Assembly: GCA_014904985.1 (NCBI GenBank)
Contig: MU129169.1
Coordinates: 5,381-43,102, forward strand
DNA from: Hydnum rufescens UP504
Lineage: Eukaryota > Basidiomycota > Agaricomycetes > Cantharellales > Hydnaceae
Length of the DNA: 37,722 nt
Direction of reading: 5' to 3'
The notes beneath the pieces are model-generated. The model made no database searches, was not told where the DNA came from, and worked only from the letters and a program-made list of their open reading frames with translations. Position 1 is the first letter of the stretch. Each line of letters opens with the position of its first letter. Below, in pieces: positions 1-10,666 of the stretch. The position numbers and the translations under genes are program-made.

Positions 1-682
1 ATATTTCATTATGCTTACTTTTCCTTGGATGTCCAGCAACTCTAACCTTAGGTCCTGCAACTATCCTTGGCTTTAGTGATTTGCGTAAGAGGGCTACCAG
101 TGGCTTTGTCTCAACAACCTTGAAGATGACTTAGCTCCAGATGGCTTATAGATAGACTGTTCTTTAGAGGCAAGGCAGAAAAAGTTGACAGTGGTTGACA
201 GTATGATTTCCAGAGGAGATGATTTGTGTGTGGGTACAGGAAATCTACCAGCTTTTATACCTTTCTGAAGGTGGCTGTGTTTAAGAAATATGACTCCCCC
301 ACGGGTGAGTCATATGTGAGTCATAGGTGAGAAGCAAAAGAAAAATAACAAGATGATGTAATAATGCAGTCATAGCTGAGTCATGCATAAAGAGAACAAA
401 AGAAATCATGAGGAGTGATGTCATAGTGATGTCATTCAATAAAGAGAACAAAAGGAATCATGAGGGGGGGTGATGTCACCAATTTGCTGAGCATGTGGAA
501 TGCTTGGAGCATGTGGTCACTGACCATGTGGAGGCATTCTGGAGGTGAAATGAAAGGATATCTCCGGGTTTTGGAGATTAATTTGAGCCATAGTCCAGTG
601 GTTAAGGTGTTTTGTTGTTGGTTGATAATGGGGGACAAGTGCATGGGATGGGATCGATGCAGAAACAGCAGTTTGCATCTGT
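1..682 (-). repeat. Promoter-bearing repeat, copy 1 (inverted relative to 11823-12500)
   Basis: Read on the minus strand, this stretch matches 11823-12500 of the plus strand almost base for base, with small indels. The match runs to base 1, so the true end may lie outside the window. Similarity stops abruptly near 682, where KDZ transposase coding sequence begins, so this repeat truncates that gene. It carries a TATA box and a cluster of TGACTCA/TGACATCA motifs upstream of it, as in the U3 part of an LTR. No clear TG...CA ends or adjacent primer-binding site were identified, so LTR identity is a guess; a solo LTR or another TE terminus is equally possible. Confidence 0.7.
253..259 (-). promoter_or_regulatory. 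TATA box in repeat copy 1
   Basis: The minus strand reads TATAAAAGCTGG, identical to the site at 12242 in the other copy. It lies downstream, in repeat direction, of several TGACTCA/TGACATCA elements. It would drive transcription leftward, out of the window. Confidence 0.5.
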
Positions 683-683
683 A

Positions 684-2423
684 GGCACTCCTCAAAGATC
701 TACCTAAGGATTGGACAGTCGGGCTGTTGTATGATATTGCATGTCAAATCCATTGTAGTCTCCTTAAGTGGAACATCATGCCTGAATGGACGGGACGGAT
801 TGAGTTTGGTGTCTCTGTTTTCCATGCTTACGGCCATCAATGGACTTGCCAACTGTGGTATCACCCCCGGAAGTCAGAAAAATGGGGTCTGTCTGATGGT
901 GAGGGGTGTGAGAGGTTCTGGAGTGAGCTCAGACGACTTATTCCTGGTCTAAGGGTCACTGGTGTATGTACATTCACTTGCTAAGCTAAGTTGACGAGAT
1001 AGACTGATGGTCAATCTCTTCCTAGTACCATCGCCGTCTCTTCATAATTGATCTTCAAGTCGAGCATATAGATGAGCTCAAGCAAGAGGGTGCGGGGAAA
1101 TGGCTCTGTGATCATGTGTCGTGCACTGTAGGACGTGAGGCTCAGGCTCAGGAGAAACTGGATGGGGCCTCAGTCCAGTATCTCTTGGGCCAGTTCAAGG
1201 AACAGTGCTCTTTTCAAAGCAGACTAGTCCCTCGCCAGTCAAAGACAAAGGGATCCCGCATGATAGAACACATCCTGTCTATGTCCCAGTCTGCAGACTC
1301 ACTCCGGGTGCATCTGAAGGAACTTATGGATGAGCTTGCAGGTCTTGCAACTGATAATGTGACAATTGCAGTGGAGGATGAGCTACAGTTGAAGATTACA
1401 GAGATACGGGCTAGTGTGCAGTGCCTTGAGAGTAATATTTCAAGAAAGACCCAGGAACTTCATCTCTCAGATCAGAAGTCCACAAGGAGTTGGAGTGGTT
1501 AAAGACCAACAAGTGGATAAACCTCCAGCTGAATGTCCGGGTTGTGAGGGACCAGCTCCTGATGAAGCTTCGCGCACGTAAATTTGAGCTTGCTGGGCTG
1601 GAGTGTGCTGACACAAGTCGCCAGCTGGATCACAAGACTAAGGAGCATGTGGAGAAGGCAATGAAGGGTCGAGTCTCTGGGATTCAAGCAACACTGAAGC
1701 GATATGAGGATATCCGACAGCAGATGATGAAACTTAGAGGAAAAGGGAATGTTGCAAGGGATGCATATATCCCTCCAGAAATTTCATCATCTGTTTATAA
1801 GTTGGATGTGGATGAAGATATTTGGCAAGTGCCTCATCATGAGGACATGGCAAATTTTCCAGATGGGAGGGTCCCTGCTTGGCTTGCAGACAAAGAAGTC
1901 CGTGAGGGCATCCGACATGCCCAGGAGCTGGCAAACTGCAAAGAGGAGCTTAGGTGCTGCAAAGCTGAACTCTCCAATCTATGTTGCTGGTTCACAAAGC
2001 AGTATGCTGCTAACCAGCATGCCTTTGATTTTTGCAATGGTAGGGGTTCCTTCCACCTTGACTGAATGTAAACTAACAACTCTGGGGATGTGGACAGATG
2101 AAGATGTCAAATTCTTTGTCTTAATGGAGTTACATCACTTGCATGACCTGGTCAACAACTGGAAACATCACACAGCAGGACTTCTTGGTAGGGATGGGTG
2201 GGTGGACTGGGGAAACATTCCAGACCAACTGCCTCCATTACAGAGGGCATGGGTCTGCCGACAAGGTAGAGCCCAGGCTGAGGAAGTTTTATCACCTGGG
2301 GAAGAAGAGGCTGAAGAAGCAAGTTCTGATGATGATGAAAATGGGGAGTTGGAAGAAGGACCTGAGGCAGAGGACCTCACATTCCTAACCTCCCTTGATC
2401 TGGTTCTGGGACATGAGGATTAA
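684..2423 (+). pseudogene. KDZ transposase, C-terminal half (KDZ-1), frameshifted
   Basis: This is the C-terminal half of a KDZ-superfamily DNA transposase. The first exon reads GLLYDIACQ, then VFHAYGHQW and GLSDGEGCERFW, which are signature blocks of the KDZ core. A 62-nt intron (964-1025, GTATGT...CCTAG) joins LRVTG to YHRRLFIIDLQ in frame. The following exon has the KWINLQLN, KLRARKFEL, KLRGKGNVARDAYIPP and WLADKEVREGI blocks usual downstream in these proteins. There is a frameshift near 1480 (between LSDQKS and LEWLK) and another near 2040. The natural C-terminus is acidic (EEEAEEASSDDDENGE) and stops at 2421-2423. Everything upstream of the first block is missing because repeat copy 1 replaces it at 682. 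A TAG just before 684 resembles a 3' splice site. The gene is dead as it stands; family assignment is firm. Confidence 0.88.
964..1025 (+). other. Spliceosomal intron in KDZ-1
   Basis: GTATGT donor, CCTAG acceptor and an internal GCTAAG branch-like motif, 62 nt. Removing it joins VTG to YHRRLF in frame, matching KDZ family order; reading through hits a stop at 982. Confidence 0.8.
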
Positions 2424-2794
2424 CCTAGCACACTGGTCACAAATGTACTATTAGTTAGCCCCTTAGACTTAGATGCTGGAGATACCCCAATATACTATTG
2501 TGCCTGGCCAACAAAATGTTCTCAAGTTGCATAATGGGGCCCCATTTGGGTGATGCAAAAAGATGAAGCCGTGAGGAAGGCTCATTTTGGGGCCATAATA
2601 GGGCCCCATTGAACCATAATGGGGCCCCATATGCCCTATTGGAGCCCCATTGGGGCTGATTCCAATGATTCTCCAATATTGAATTATTGATTGGCACCCC
2701 TATGGCACCCCATCACTATTAGACCTACTTAGGTACCAAATAGTGCCCGAGATTTGATACCTATCATAGGTATCAAATATGGCTGACCAGCCTG
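2424..2794 (+). mobile_element. KDZ-1 3' untranslated and terminal region
   Basis: This is the non-coding tail of the KDZ element, nearly identical to the reverse complement of 22558-22950. It contains several palindromic GGGGCCCCATTATGG-type repeats (about 2530-2665). A subterminal block has GACCTACTTAGGTACC and the palindrome GATACCTATCATAGGTATC, and the tail ends in CTGACCAGCCTG at 2794. The second KDZ copy diverges just after the same CTG. Inward from the end it reads CAGGCTGGTCAG, the same outer sequence as the left end of the 9916-14083 element. This is taken as the 3' terminus of the transposon. Confidence 0.7.
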
Positions 2795-2925
2795 CCTAAC
2801 CTAAGATAGGTTTTCTTCAGGTTAGGTTCAGGTTTTGCCAATTGAGAAGATTCAGGTTTTGGTTAAGTTCAGGTTTTGCCCAAATGGGGCAAAACCTGAC
2901 CTGAACCTGACTTTGGCAACCATAC
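2795..2925. repeat. CAGGTTTTGCC inverted-repeat spacer
   Basis: A short spacer between the KDZ-1 end and the truncated gypsy pol. CAGGTTTTGCC occurs three times in one orientation, followed by GGGCAAAACCTG and CCTGAACCTGAC in the other, so 2866-2915 can fold into a stem with a short AAAT loop. It is not similar to either neighbour. It could be a MITE remnant or filler from a rearrangement. Confidence 0.5.
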
Positions 2926-3270
2926 ATGCTTGTAACCTTCCTGAAATTGACATACAATCTCTGGTGAGACTGCTAGGTTTAACCCTGGTGCTCTTCTTGG
3001 AAGGCATTGCAGTTCTGTATCCTCTTGCATGACTTCCCCTGCATTACTTGGGACAGGGGTTGTCAGCACCATGGCACCAGGTTGGGCCTTTGCTTGGGCT
3101 CTCATTTGGACAAATATGGCTTTCCCAAGGCTGGGGGAGTGCATGTAACAGTTCCAGCTCTTGGCTTGACTATCCTCATTGGCTACAAGTTCTGGAATGT
3201 TTTGGTCCATGGGGGACACCACCTTGGGGGTCGATTCCAATCTTGACAGGGGGTCCACATTGGAGTGCAC
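2926..3270 (-). pseudogene. Gypsy A pol, linker after RNase H, truncated before integrase
   Basis: In frame with RNase H upstream, this begins with HSNVDPLSRL, the hallmark of the segment after RNase H in fungal gypsy pol. It runs through a basic linker to SPEIVCQFQEGYKH, where the integrase N-terminus would follow. Pol sequence stops there and the hairpin spacer begins. The zinc-binding and DDE integrase are absent, so element A cannot be autonomous. The TGA immediately before it (3271-3273) reads where LGR is expected. Confidence 0.75.
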
Positions 3271-4955
3271 TCAGCCTAGACAGTGTACAATTGCCATACC
3301 TGGAAAGGCTGCAAATACTGCCCCCCATGTGCTAAGGTGTCAATTCATGTTCTTGTAAGTTTTTGCCCATTGTAGCACTGTGTGATTGGTTACTAGTAAT
3401 ATACATTCTCCTTCGATGAAGGGTAGGAACCAGATCAGGCTGTCTTTGGCAGCTAGGGCTTCCCATTCAGTGGTGGAGTAATGCATCTCAGCGGCTTTGC
3501 ACATGCAACTCCAATATGCAATAACCCATTCCACAAATACAATGGTATCTTTGAAGTTCTGGGCCCAGTCATTTGTTGGGGATTGGTCATCGTGCATGTC
3601 TGATAGTGTAGTTGTGAGTTTGGGAATAGGACTCTTGTCATTGTAGGCCTTCTGTAGTTGGTCATAAGTCTTAGTACCCCATAGATCTCATATGGTTATA
3701 GGCTGGATCTGCTGTAGTGCTCCTGCAAGGGCAACATCAGAAGCATCTGTGTACAGATGGTATCCCTGTCCTTTGACTGGGTGACCCTGCACTGGTGTGG
3801 ATGTGAGGGCTAGTTTCAACACCCTGTAGGCCTCTTCGTGTTCAGCCCCCCAGTACCAGGGTGCTCCTTTCCTGAGTAGTGCAAATAGCAGTGCTGCACA
3901 CTCTGAGAAACGAGGAATATAGGCAGCAAAATACACTGTCATTCCTAGAAAGGTCTCCAGGTCCTTTCAGTGCTGGGGAGGGGCCAGTGCAGCCACAGAT
4001 CATACCTTTTCAGCATCTGTGGATAGACCTAGCCAAGATACTTTTTGTCCTAATAGCCATATGCTACAATATCCCACATGGCATTTATGAGGTGCCAGGG
4101 TAATTCCTGATCTTTTGATGGCATCCAGCACAATGTCGATGTGTTTAAGGTGTTCCTCAAACAAGTGGGAATACACCATGATGTCATCTATGTAGACTAG
4201 AGTGAACACCCATAAGTAGGGGGATAAAATTTCTTGCATAACTTGTTGGAAGATGGGCAGGCCATTTCACCAGCCAAAGGGCATTCTAGTGAACTGATGA
4301 AGGCCCAGTGAGTTCTCATAGCTGTATAGGGCTGGGAGACTTTGTCAAATTCTAGCTGGGTGAAACCAGCTAGTGCGTCAAAGGAGGACAAGTACTGAGC
4401 CCCTGAAAGAGCCTGCAGGATGTCCGTCTGCCAGGGGATGGGGAACTGGTCCACTATGGTGGCTGCGTTTAATTTCCTCCAGTCTATGCAGAGTCAATCC
4501 TTGCTGTTCTTGTGTACAATAAGTACGGGGGCTCCCCAAGGGCTGTTGGATGGTTTGATTACACCCTGTTTCAACCATAGGTCAAGCTGTTTGTTGATAA
4601 GCTCACATTTGGCGGGTGAGGCAATGTATGGCGCTGCCAAAATAGGTTTTGTCCCCACTTCGAGTTCTATATGCACCTTGGTAGGGTGCTTTCCCAATCG
4701 TCCATTGAACCCAAAAGCCAATTCGTTTTTTCGTAGTACCTTGTAGATCTGGGCTCTTTGCTCAGCTGGCAAGGATGGATCCACGTCCATGAGCTTCTCT
4801 AGGTCTTTGGAATCGAGTGTGTCCGTACTACTGGATTCAGCAGTCTTGGGACCCCAACTGCCGGGTTCTTTGCTCTCAGTTGGGGCCATTGACTGGGTCA
4901 CTTTTCCTTCATTGTTGGGGTGATTTAGGTCCTTTTGGTTGAGGGACCCTTCCAC
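3271..4955 (-). pseudogene. Gypsy A reverse transcriptase and RNase H
   Basis: Pol core of a Ty3/gypsy element. From the right: an N-terminal linker, then the RT start (QGVIKPSNSPWGAPVL, LCIDWRKLNAAT), SSFDALAGFTQLEF, MPFG, the catalytic YIDDIMVYS (about 4175-4200), and the connection LGQKVSWLGL. RNase H follows: YHLYTDASDVALAGAL, MHYSTTEWEALAAKDSL and LLVTNHTVLQWAKTY. In-frame TGA codons lie at 4494-4496 (D-stop-LCIDW), 4267-4269 (W-stop-NG), 4000-4002, 3688-3690, 3340-3342 and 3271-3273. Most sit where family context expects arginine, so CGA-to-TGA changes explain them. A one-base loss near 4308 shifts frame between RTH and the LHQFTR block. Inactive, but the family is certain. Confidence 0.92.
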
Positions 4956-5429
4956 TAGTGCTCATACCAGTGCAGCCCATTGATAGAATCACTCCTTCTC
5001 TTTGGTTGTTAGACTATCTTCCTTGGCCAGACAGACCACAGGATCAAACATTAGACCTAGTAGTTCCCCTTTTCGTATGTACTTGGGCATGGGCAAAGGG
5101 TTGGCGATGGACAGGTACACGTCATTAGCTGTGTCGACTAAACAGTCAGTGGAGGCCAGGAAACTGTCCCATCCTCACCAGAGGACATGTTTCTCGATGA
5201 GTCATGTCCTGTTTCGGTGATCAAAATTACCGTATATTAGAATTTTGGATATGTATCCTCCTGGTATGCAAGTATCCTGTGCAGCGTAGACCTTTCCCTT
5301 GCCCATCTTGCATTGAGGGGAAGAGTTGGAGGTTCTTCCAAGGGAACTTTTAGTTATTCATGAGACAGTGAAACTTTCTGAGTGGCTACCTGCTTGGGTA
5401 GCAGGTATTCAGTGTTTGCTATTCCCAAC

Positions 5430-6055
5430 TCACCAATAGGCCTCATGTTCTGGCCTCATAGTATGTAGTTGCCAGGCTCTGTGGGTATCCTCACCTATGA
5501 GTAATGGGGCATTCATCCCCTCGACGATGTAGGCTTCTACATTGCATAGGAGGACCAGTCCTAACTGACTACAGAAGTACAGATTGATCATGACATAGCC
5601 CAAACACTTGGCCTCCCCAGAGAGATGTATCAACCTTAGTTTCAGGCCTTGCTTGATAGTGGGAGCTTCGGCCCCATAGACCATAAGCAACATGCCAATA
5701 CTAATGTGGCTGCAGCACCCGAATCGGCAACTGCTTCAATAGTCATTCCCTGGGGGCCATTCACCCAGCACTCAATCTTGAAGGCATCCATGCCCAGGAT
5801 AGCTAATCCTGGTGGTTTTCTTACTATGGGCTCAGGCACATAAAGCACTAATGCAGTAGGTGGGATGTCAGTACTCAGGGGAATGGGTTTGGACCTTCCC
5901 ATGCCCAATGCAATGTAACAAGTGGTCCTGTCAAGGGAGGATTCTTCAGGTACTACAAACATAGTAGGGGCTTCTTGGCCCTCCTCATCACTACTAAGGG
6001 CCTTGTGAGCTGCCACCATAGCTGATTGGTAGACTTCTTCAGATCCGGAGGTCAT
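5430..6055 (-). pseudogene. Gypsy A aspartic protease region
   Basis: Between the nucleocapsid knuckle and RT. The block IEAVADSGAAATLV (about 5700-5740) carries the DSGA active-site motif of retroviral-type aspartic proteases. A frameshift near 5680 moves the rest (SQLGLVLLCNVEAYIVEG, LLIGEDTHRAW) to another frame; LLIGED matches the second conserved strand of the protease fold. The stretch to 4956 is linker, readable only in pieces. Cleavage of Gag-Pol is the expected role. Confidence 0.75.
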
Positions 6056-6057
6056 GG

Positions 6058-8655
6058 CTAAGTAAGCCTTATGGTAAGTGGTATCTCATTTGGTGTTGGT
6101 TGCTGGTTGAGCTCTTTTGGGTCCTTCTTGTATGATCCACAATTGTAGTCATAATGCCATTCATTGCCACAATGGCAGCAGGGTTGGATAGGTTTTTGTT
6201 TTGACTTGACATTGCTATGTTTGTAGGCATATGTGGGTGTGGATGAGCTCATGCCAACAGTGAGAGCAGGGGACCAATATCAGCTCCTTTGTAAGTCTTC
6301 ACAGACTCGGTGGAGTACCTTGTTAGCTATTTCATCCGACCGGGACATGTTTGTGAGTTCTGCTTGGGCAAGGAGGGGATCCTCCTGATCCTAAACTCTA
6401 GTGAACAAGTCATCTGTGTTGTGGCACAGGTCCATGTCGACATAGGCCCACTAGGAAGGTGGGGCATGCTCCATGATCATTCCCACTTCCAGGGAGTCGA
6501 AGGTGGGATCATTGGCATCAGGAGGGGGATGCAGTACCCATTGAGCCTGTACCTTGCAGGTTAACCAGTCCACTGGGGTCTCCCTTTCATGGCCCCAGTT
6601 ATGAAACTGCATCTCGTCATAGATCGTGACCTGTTTATCATACCAACAATTCCCTAGTAGTCTAGTTTGGATAGTGAATTTTAGGGTGTCCCAATTCTGA
6701 CTAGCCTGGATCTTTGTGGAGTTGGGCAAACTTCGCCACCACACGTTGGCATGTTTAGTGAATCGCATGGATGCAGCGTAGGCCAGTTGTTCATGCATCT
6801 GTTGGCTTCTGGCAGCATATCGATTGAGGTCCTCAGTCCAGGTGATGAAGGCATTGTTGGACCCATCATATTCAGGCAAGTCGCTGGGGTGAAACTCCAA
6901 CTTGAATTTGGGCTCGTAGTAAGCATTGGGACCATAGGGGGTGTCGGTCGGTCCAGTGATTCTGGGGGGAATGATCCTCTGTCTGGTGGTCCTCTCCCAG
7001 GACCTCCACCACCTGGCATGTCATGATGGGGATATCCCCATGGTGGGTCTCAATGAGGCCATCCTCGATTGAACGGGTTTTCCCCAGGGATTCCATTGTC
7101 ATTACCTGGATCGCTACCATCAGGGGGACCTCCACTTGGAGGGTTCCTAGGGGGGTTCCCTCTGTCAGGTGGCATGGGCCTGTCCTGCCAGCCTGGTGTC
7201 TGGTCCAGTACATCAGCCCTTGGAGGCTGTCCCATGGGGCCATCATTGGAGAATTTGGGTCCTTGTGTAAAGACCCTTGGGGTTATCGACTGGGTGGTGT
7301 GCATAAAGGATCACAGGGGATCCACCAATGGCCACAGGCATCTGGTTTTGAGTCAAGAATGTAATGGAGGACCTCCATCGTGGCTTATTACTGTGCTAGG
7401 GTTGGGGCCTCCACATTATGCCAGGTGAGTCCCTCCGGGGCTTTCGAGTAAACCCCCAATGGAGAGGCAGCACGAGAGTCATTTCCACTAGCCCAGTCAC
7501 TATCTCTTGGGCCTTAGAATTGGTCATGTAGGTGACTGACTCGTCCCCTTCGGTACTCTGGATTTGAGCAATCACCTTTATGCCCATTTGTAGCCTTTGA
7601 AGAGCCAACACAGCAAGCTGGGTCACTTTTTCTTCGGAGGCAACTCCAGCCTCCATGTATATGGCCAGTACTCCTCCAGGGTCAAACTTGTATGGGTCCT
7701 GGACAGGTAAGATATAGTGTCTAGTGATCTCTGCAACTGCATCCTGTACCACTTGGCCACATTGGAGTAGTGTGAGCCAGAATTCAATGTTGGGTTTATA
7801 TACTGTGGGGTGCCCATTGCATGAGGTCCATACAATAGTATTCATAAAGCCTTCCAACTCCATGTCCAGTTCATAGAGTAAATGATGCAAGAAGTTGTTA
7901 ATGAGCCTAACATCTGCTGAGGCATTGGGTCCTTGTTCCCATTGTAAGGAGTTGATGACCGACAAGTGTAAACTAGCACATCATAGAGCCTCTTGATCTA
8001 CGTTAATGGAACTGGCTACAGCTTCATGGACTTGCTGTTGTACACCTTCCATTGAGGAGGAGACAGGTACTACTGGACCCCTTCGAGGCTCCTGGGGGGT
8101 GCCGCATGGGGCAGGCATAGACACAGTAGCTTGAAGGAAGTGGGTACCCTGTTTTGATCCCTTAAGTAGATTTCAGTCATTAGTGGTTTGGGGGTCTAGA
8201 TGTAAGGATGTAATCTTGTGTGCAGGCTTCCAGGCCATTCTCATGAGGCTGGAAGCAGTCGAACAGGAGCTCAGGGACAACTCAGGTCCAACGAAAGACT
8301 TTTTCAACGTATGGTGGTCTGACCCCAAGACTTCTAGACAACTTGTGTTGTCGTGAATTTTGGGGGGAATGTCCACCCCTCTTGAGGTATCCACCCAATT
8401 TGATAGGGGGCTAGGGTTACCATCTTTGAACGGCGCATAGGCACATCAGAAGGCAGTTGGTGTAACAGAATGTGACTGTGTAGGAGTCATTCTTACACAC
8501 TCCACCAGTGTTAATTCGGTTGTACCTGAATTAAGGGTTGGCAGTAGGGAACTCCCAGGTGGGGGTTCAGGTCCTGGTTGGGGGCTCATAAGCACGTAGA
8601 AGGGTGTAGTACTCACCTTAGACAGAATTTCTAGAGAGTCCATAGTAGGTCTCAT
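6058..8655 (-). pseudogene. Gypsy A gag with CCHC knuckle
   Basis: The start is placed at the ATG of MRPTMDSLEIL (8653-8655) or the second Met at 8641-8643, near where the frame begins. The N-terminal part is unfamiliar and broken by stops. A Pro/Gly-rich stretch (GGGGPGRGPPDRG) at about 6960-7300 lies in another frame. The conserved capsid-like core follows at 6451-6900: FHPSDLPEYDGSN, WTEDLNRYAARSQQMHEQLA and KHANVWWRSLPNSTKIQAS, typical of agaricomycete gypsy Gag. The C-terminal part (6058-6252) has a perfect C-X2-C-X4-H-X4-C knuckle, CHCGNEWHYDYNC with the preceding Cys. At least two frameshifts and several TGA codons. No 5' LTR or primer-binding site could be recognised to the right. Confidence 0.8.
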
Positions 8656-8978
8656 TACAGAAGAAGTTGGCCTGTTGCACAGTGTGCTGTTCCAGCACCA
8701 TGCAAAGGCACGAGTTGCAGGAAAGTAAAAAGATCCATTCCCAGGGCTTGCCAGGTAAGCTAGTACAGCAAATCTATGCAATTATGTAAGCAAGGAATCT
8801 AGCTAAACCTGGGGCAGCACCAAACTCCCTGTGGGAGACGCTTTCCACCGGTTTTGGTGGAGGAAGGGAAAACAAAGAAAAAGAAAAGGGAAGAAAGGGG
8901 TTCAATGATGAAAGAGTACAGAACCAGTGGGATAGATATGATGATGGATGGCCCTGCTGTCGTGAGAATTTCACGCTA
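8656..8978. other. Gap between gypsy A gag and dioxygenase remnant
   Basis: 323 bases with no supported gene. It should contain the 5' leader or LTR of gypsy A and the 3' flank of the dioxygenase gene. No TG...CA ends, tRNA-complementary primer site or direct repeat was found, so the element's 5' boundary is unresolved. Confidence 0.4.
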
Positions 8979-9907
8979 CTAACAGAGGGGGTAGAAAAAG
9001 CTTGCAGGATTGAAAAAGACTAGGCTGGCCCTGCCTGGGTTGATGGAGCATAGGGGCACAGAGTTTAGAGCATTCAGGATCTCCCCCTTCTGAGTACACA
9101 CAAACTTAAGGGGATGTTCATTGGAGAAGAACTCTGATGGTGTGTTATCAGTCAATTTCTCCTTATCAACAAGATATATTGATGTACCATTTTTGTTCAC
9201 ATTGAAATGCATGATTAATGCACTGGGATACAACAGGAATATGCCCGTTGGTAATTGAATGACGATGCTGGCCTCAAAGTTGACCAGCCATGCGGTTTTG
9301 CCATCATTGAAGAACCCTGTGGAGCGAAGGTTTCTGCAAATTATTTTTCTAAGGATGTGGAAAAGGCACTCACCTAGGACAAAGATGGCACATACTCCGA
9401 TGGCTACATTCTTGAAATCCCTATGAGGCACAGTTTTGACAGGCAACTTCACCATTGCATTTATTGCCATGCAGAAGAACAATGAGAACTGCAGGGTGAC
9501 TCGGTTGCTGGTTTCTGATCACCAGAACCCATCAGCCACTCAATATTTGGCTGCAATTGCAGGGAAATACTGGTCCAGGAGTTTTGTGAGAACTTCACTA
9601 TAGAGCAAGGTTGAGTGCATAGAGGGCCCCATCAAACAAAGCACCTACCATATCAGCTGGAATTCAGACAAGGCAATAAGACTATCTATTTCTGTTTGAT
9701 AGTCGACTGTGAATGCCATTTTGAAGGGTATCTAAGGGGGTGGTATAGTATATCATCAAAATCGGGGCTGCATTGTGGCCTTCACAACCAACAACGGCAA
9801 CCCATGTTGTTATTATTCCTGTTCACCTGGTTGAACCCTAAAAGACGCTGGGTGAACATTCCCCTCCTGTGGGGGCATGCAGGTTCAGTTATCTTGGTTT
9901 GAGCAGC
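8979..9907 (-). pseudogene. 2OG-Fe(II) dioxygenase-like (TET/JBP-type fungal family), C-terminal half
   Basis: The reading frame shows the order expected for a fungal 2-oxoglutarate/Fe(II) dioxygenase: VPHRDFKNVAIGVCAIFVLG (HxD metal ligands H-R-D), AWLVNFEASIVIQLPTGIFLLYP, then SALIMHFNV (distal His) and GRASLVFFNPASFF (Arg for 2-oxoglutarate). A 57-nt intron (9317-9373, GTGAGT...CCACAG) joins FVLG to FFNDGKTAW in frame. Upstream to 9907 the frame is broken by stops and shifts, with a recognisable LLDQYFPAIAAKY. Related proteins include the TET/JBP-like family expanded in basidiomycetes and associated with KDZ transposons; whether this member acted on DNA bases is unknown. The N-terminal half appears to be at 14092-15256, separated by an inserted transposon. 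Confidence 0.62.
9317..9373 (-). other. Intron in dioxygenase pseudogene
   Basis: Minus-strand GTGAGT donor and CCACAG acceptor, 57 nt (a multiple of three). Splicing gives VLG-FFNDGKT, restoring the conserved spacing between the HxD block and the WLVNFEA strand. Confidence 0.6.
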
Positions 9908-9915
9908 AAAACGAT
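9908..9915. other. Target-site duplication, left (AAAACGAT)
   Basis: 8 bp directly before CAGGCTGGTCAG. It matches the right flank AAAATGAT (14084-14091) at 7 of 8 positions; the single difference is C/T at a CpG, the same decay seen across the window. Confidence 0.7.
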
Positions 9916-9989
9916 CAGGCTGGTCAGTCACATAGGGGACCTAATTTAGGTACCACTTTCAGGGCAGAAAATGGTACCTAATAGGTCCC
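9916..9989 (+). repeat. Left terminal inverted repeat
   Basis: Starts CAGGCTGGTCAG and contains two GGTACC-centred palindromic blocks. Pairs with 14009-14083. Subterminal GGCC-rich sequence (about 10000-10040) also resembles the region inside the right end (13945-14000). Confidence 0.75.
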
Positions 9990-10079
9990 CCAAACCTTAC
10001 GGCCAAAATCAGGCCATTCCAATTCAGTTTTTGGGCCATCTGTCAGCCAATCCATGGCTGTGCTAGATTATATACTTAT

Positions 10080-10137
10080 TTATTATTATTATTATTATTA
10101 CTACTATTATTATATACATATTACACTATATACATAT
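10080..10137 (+). repeat. ATT-type microsatellite
   Basis: TATTATTATT and similar repeats with scattered TACTAC interruptions; AT-rich simple sequence just inside the left terminal repeat. Confidence 0.8.
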
Positions 10138-10376
10138 TATCCCCCACTGGGGTCTGCCACCACAGGGGGGGATGGTTGATGCAAGTCATGCACCTGCATA
10201 TACCCACCACACCCGCTGCAGTGGGTGGGGTTCACATGCCCCAATTGGGGGCTGGCTCCATTTGAGCGCTCCCTCAAGGGGGCCGGTTTTCATTCACAGG
10301 CTCATTCATGGTTATCATTGGCAGTGTCATTTGGCAGATTTGTATTCAGGAGTTTGCCTGGGTTCTGGCCTAGGAT

Positions 10377-10520
10377 CTAAAGAAATAATTAAGGAAACAT
10401 TAGTTGAATATTAATGCAGCACAAAAAGAGCAGCTTATGCTGCTCTTTTGCACCACAAGAAGAGCAGCTTATGCTGCTCTTTTTGCACCACAAGAAGAAA
10501 TTTATAAAAATAAAACATAC
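10377..10520 (-). other. Intron-like module with two hairpins (minus strand)
   Basis: On the minus strand an exon-like end (GGGGTACTAGAAG) is followed by GTATGT, two hairpins (10457-10485 and 10424-10449, arms AGAGCAGC/GCTGCTCT with TTAT or ATAA loops), a CAACTAAT branch-like site and TTTCTTTAG: 144 nt. The next upstream module (10667-10774) leaves a 146-nt exon-like piece between them. That piece is closed in all three frames, so coding is not supported. Confidence 0.5.
10424..10485. repeat. Hairpins H1 and H2
   Basis: Two adjacent inverted repeats. H1 (10424-10449) has 11-bp arms AAAAGAGCAGC / GCTGCTCTTTT. H2 (10457-10485) has nearly the same arms with one G-T type mismatch. Both have 4-nt loops. 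Confidence 0.85.
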
Positions 10521-10666
10521 CTTCTAGTACCCCACACCCACTGCGGCAGTGTGGGGTACTGAGCCCATGTACATATGGCAGTTCCTACAGATGTCCATCA
10601 TTTGGGCATCGATATGGGGGGGCACAGGGGTTTTGCATCAGTATTCGTTTGTGGGGGCATTGAGAC

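Noticed and set aside
1837..2380. Minus-strand frames across the KDZ-1 C-terminal region
   Set aside because: Antisense shadows of the transposase frame, whose protein blocks are recognisable.
7023..7428. Plus-strand Gly/Pro-rich frames opposite gypsy A gag
   Set aside because: Antisense to the Pro/Gly-rich gag segment; composition-driven.
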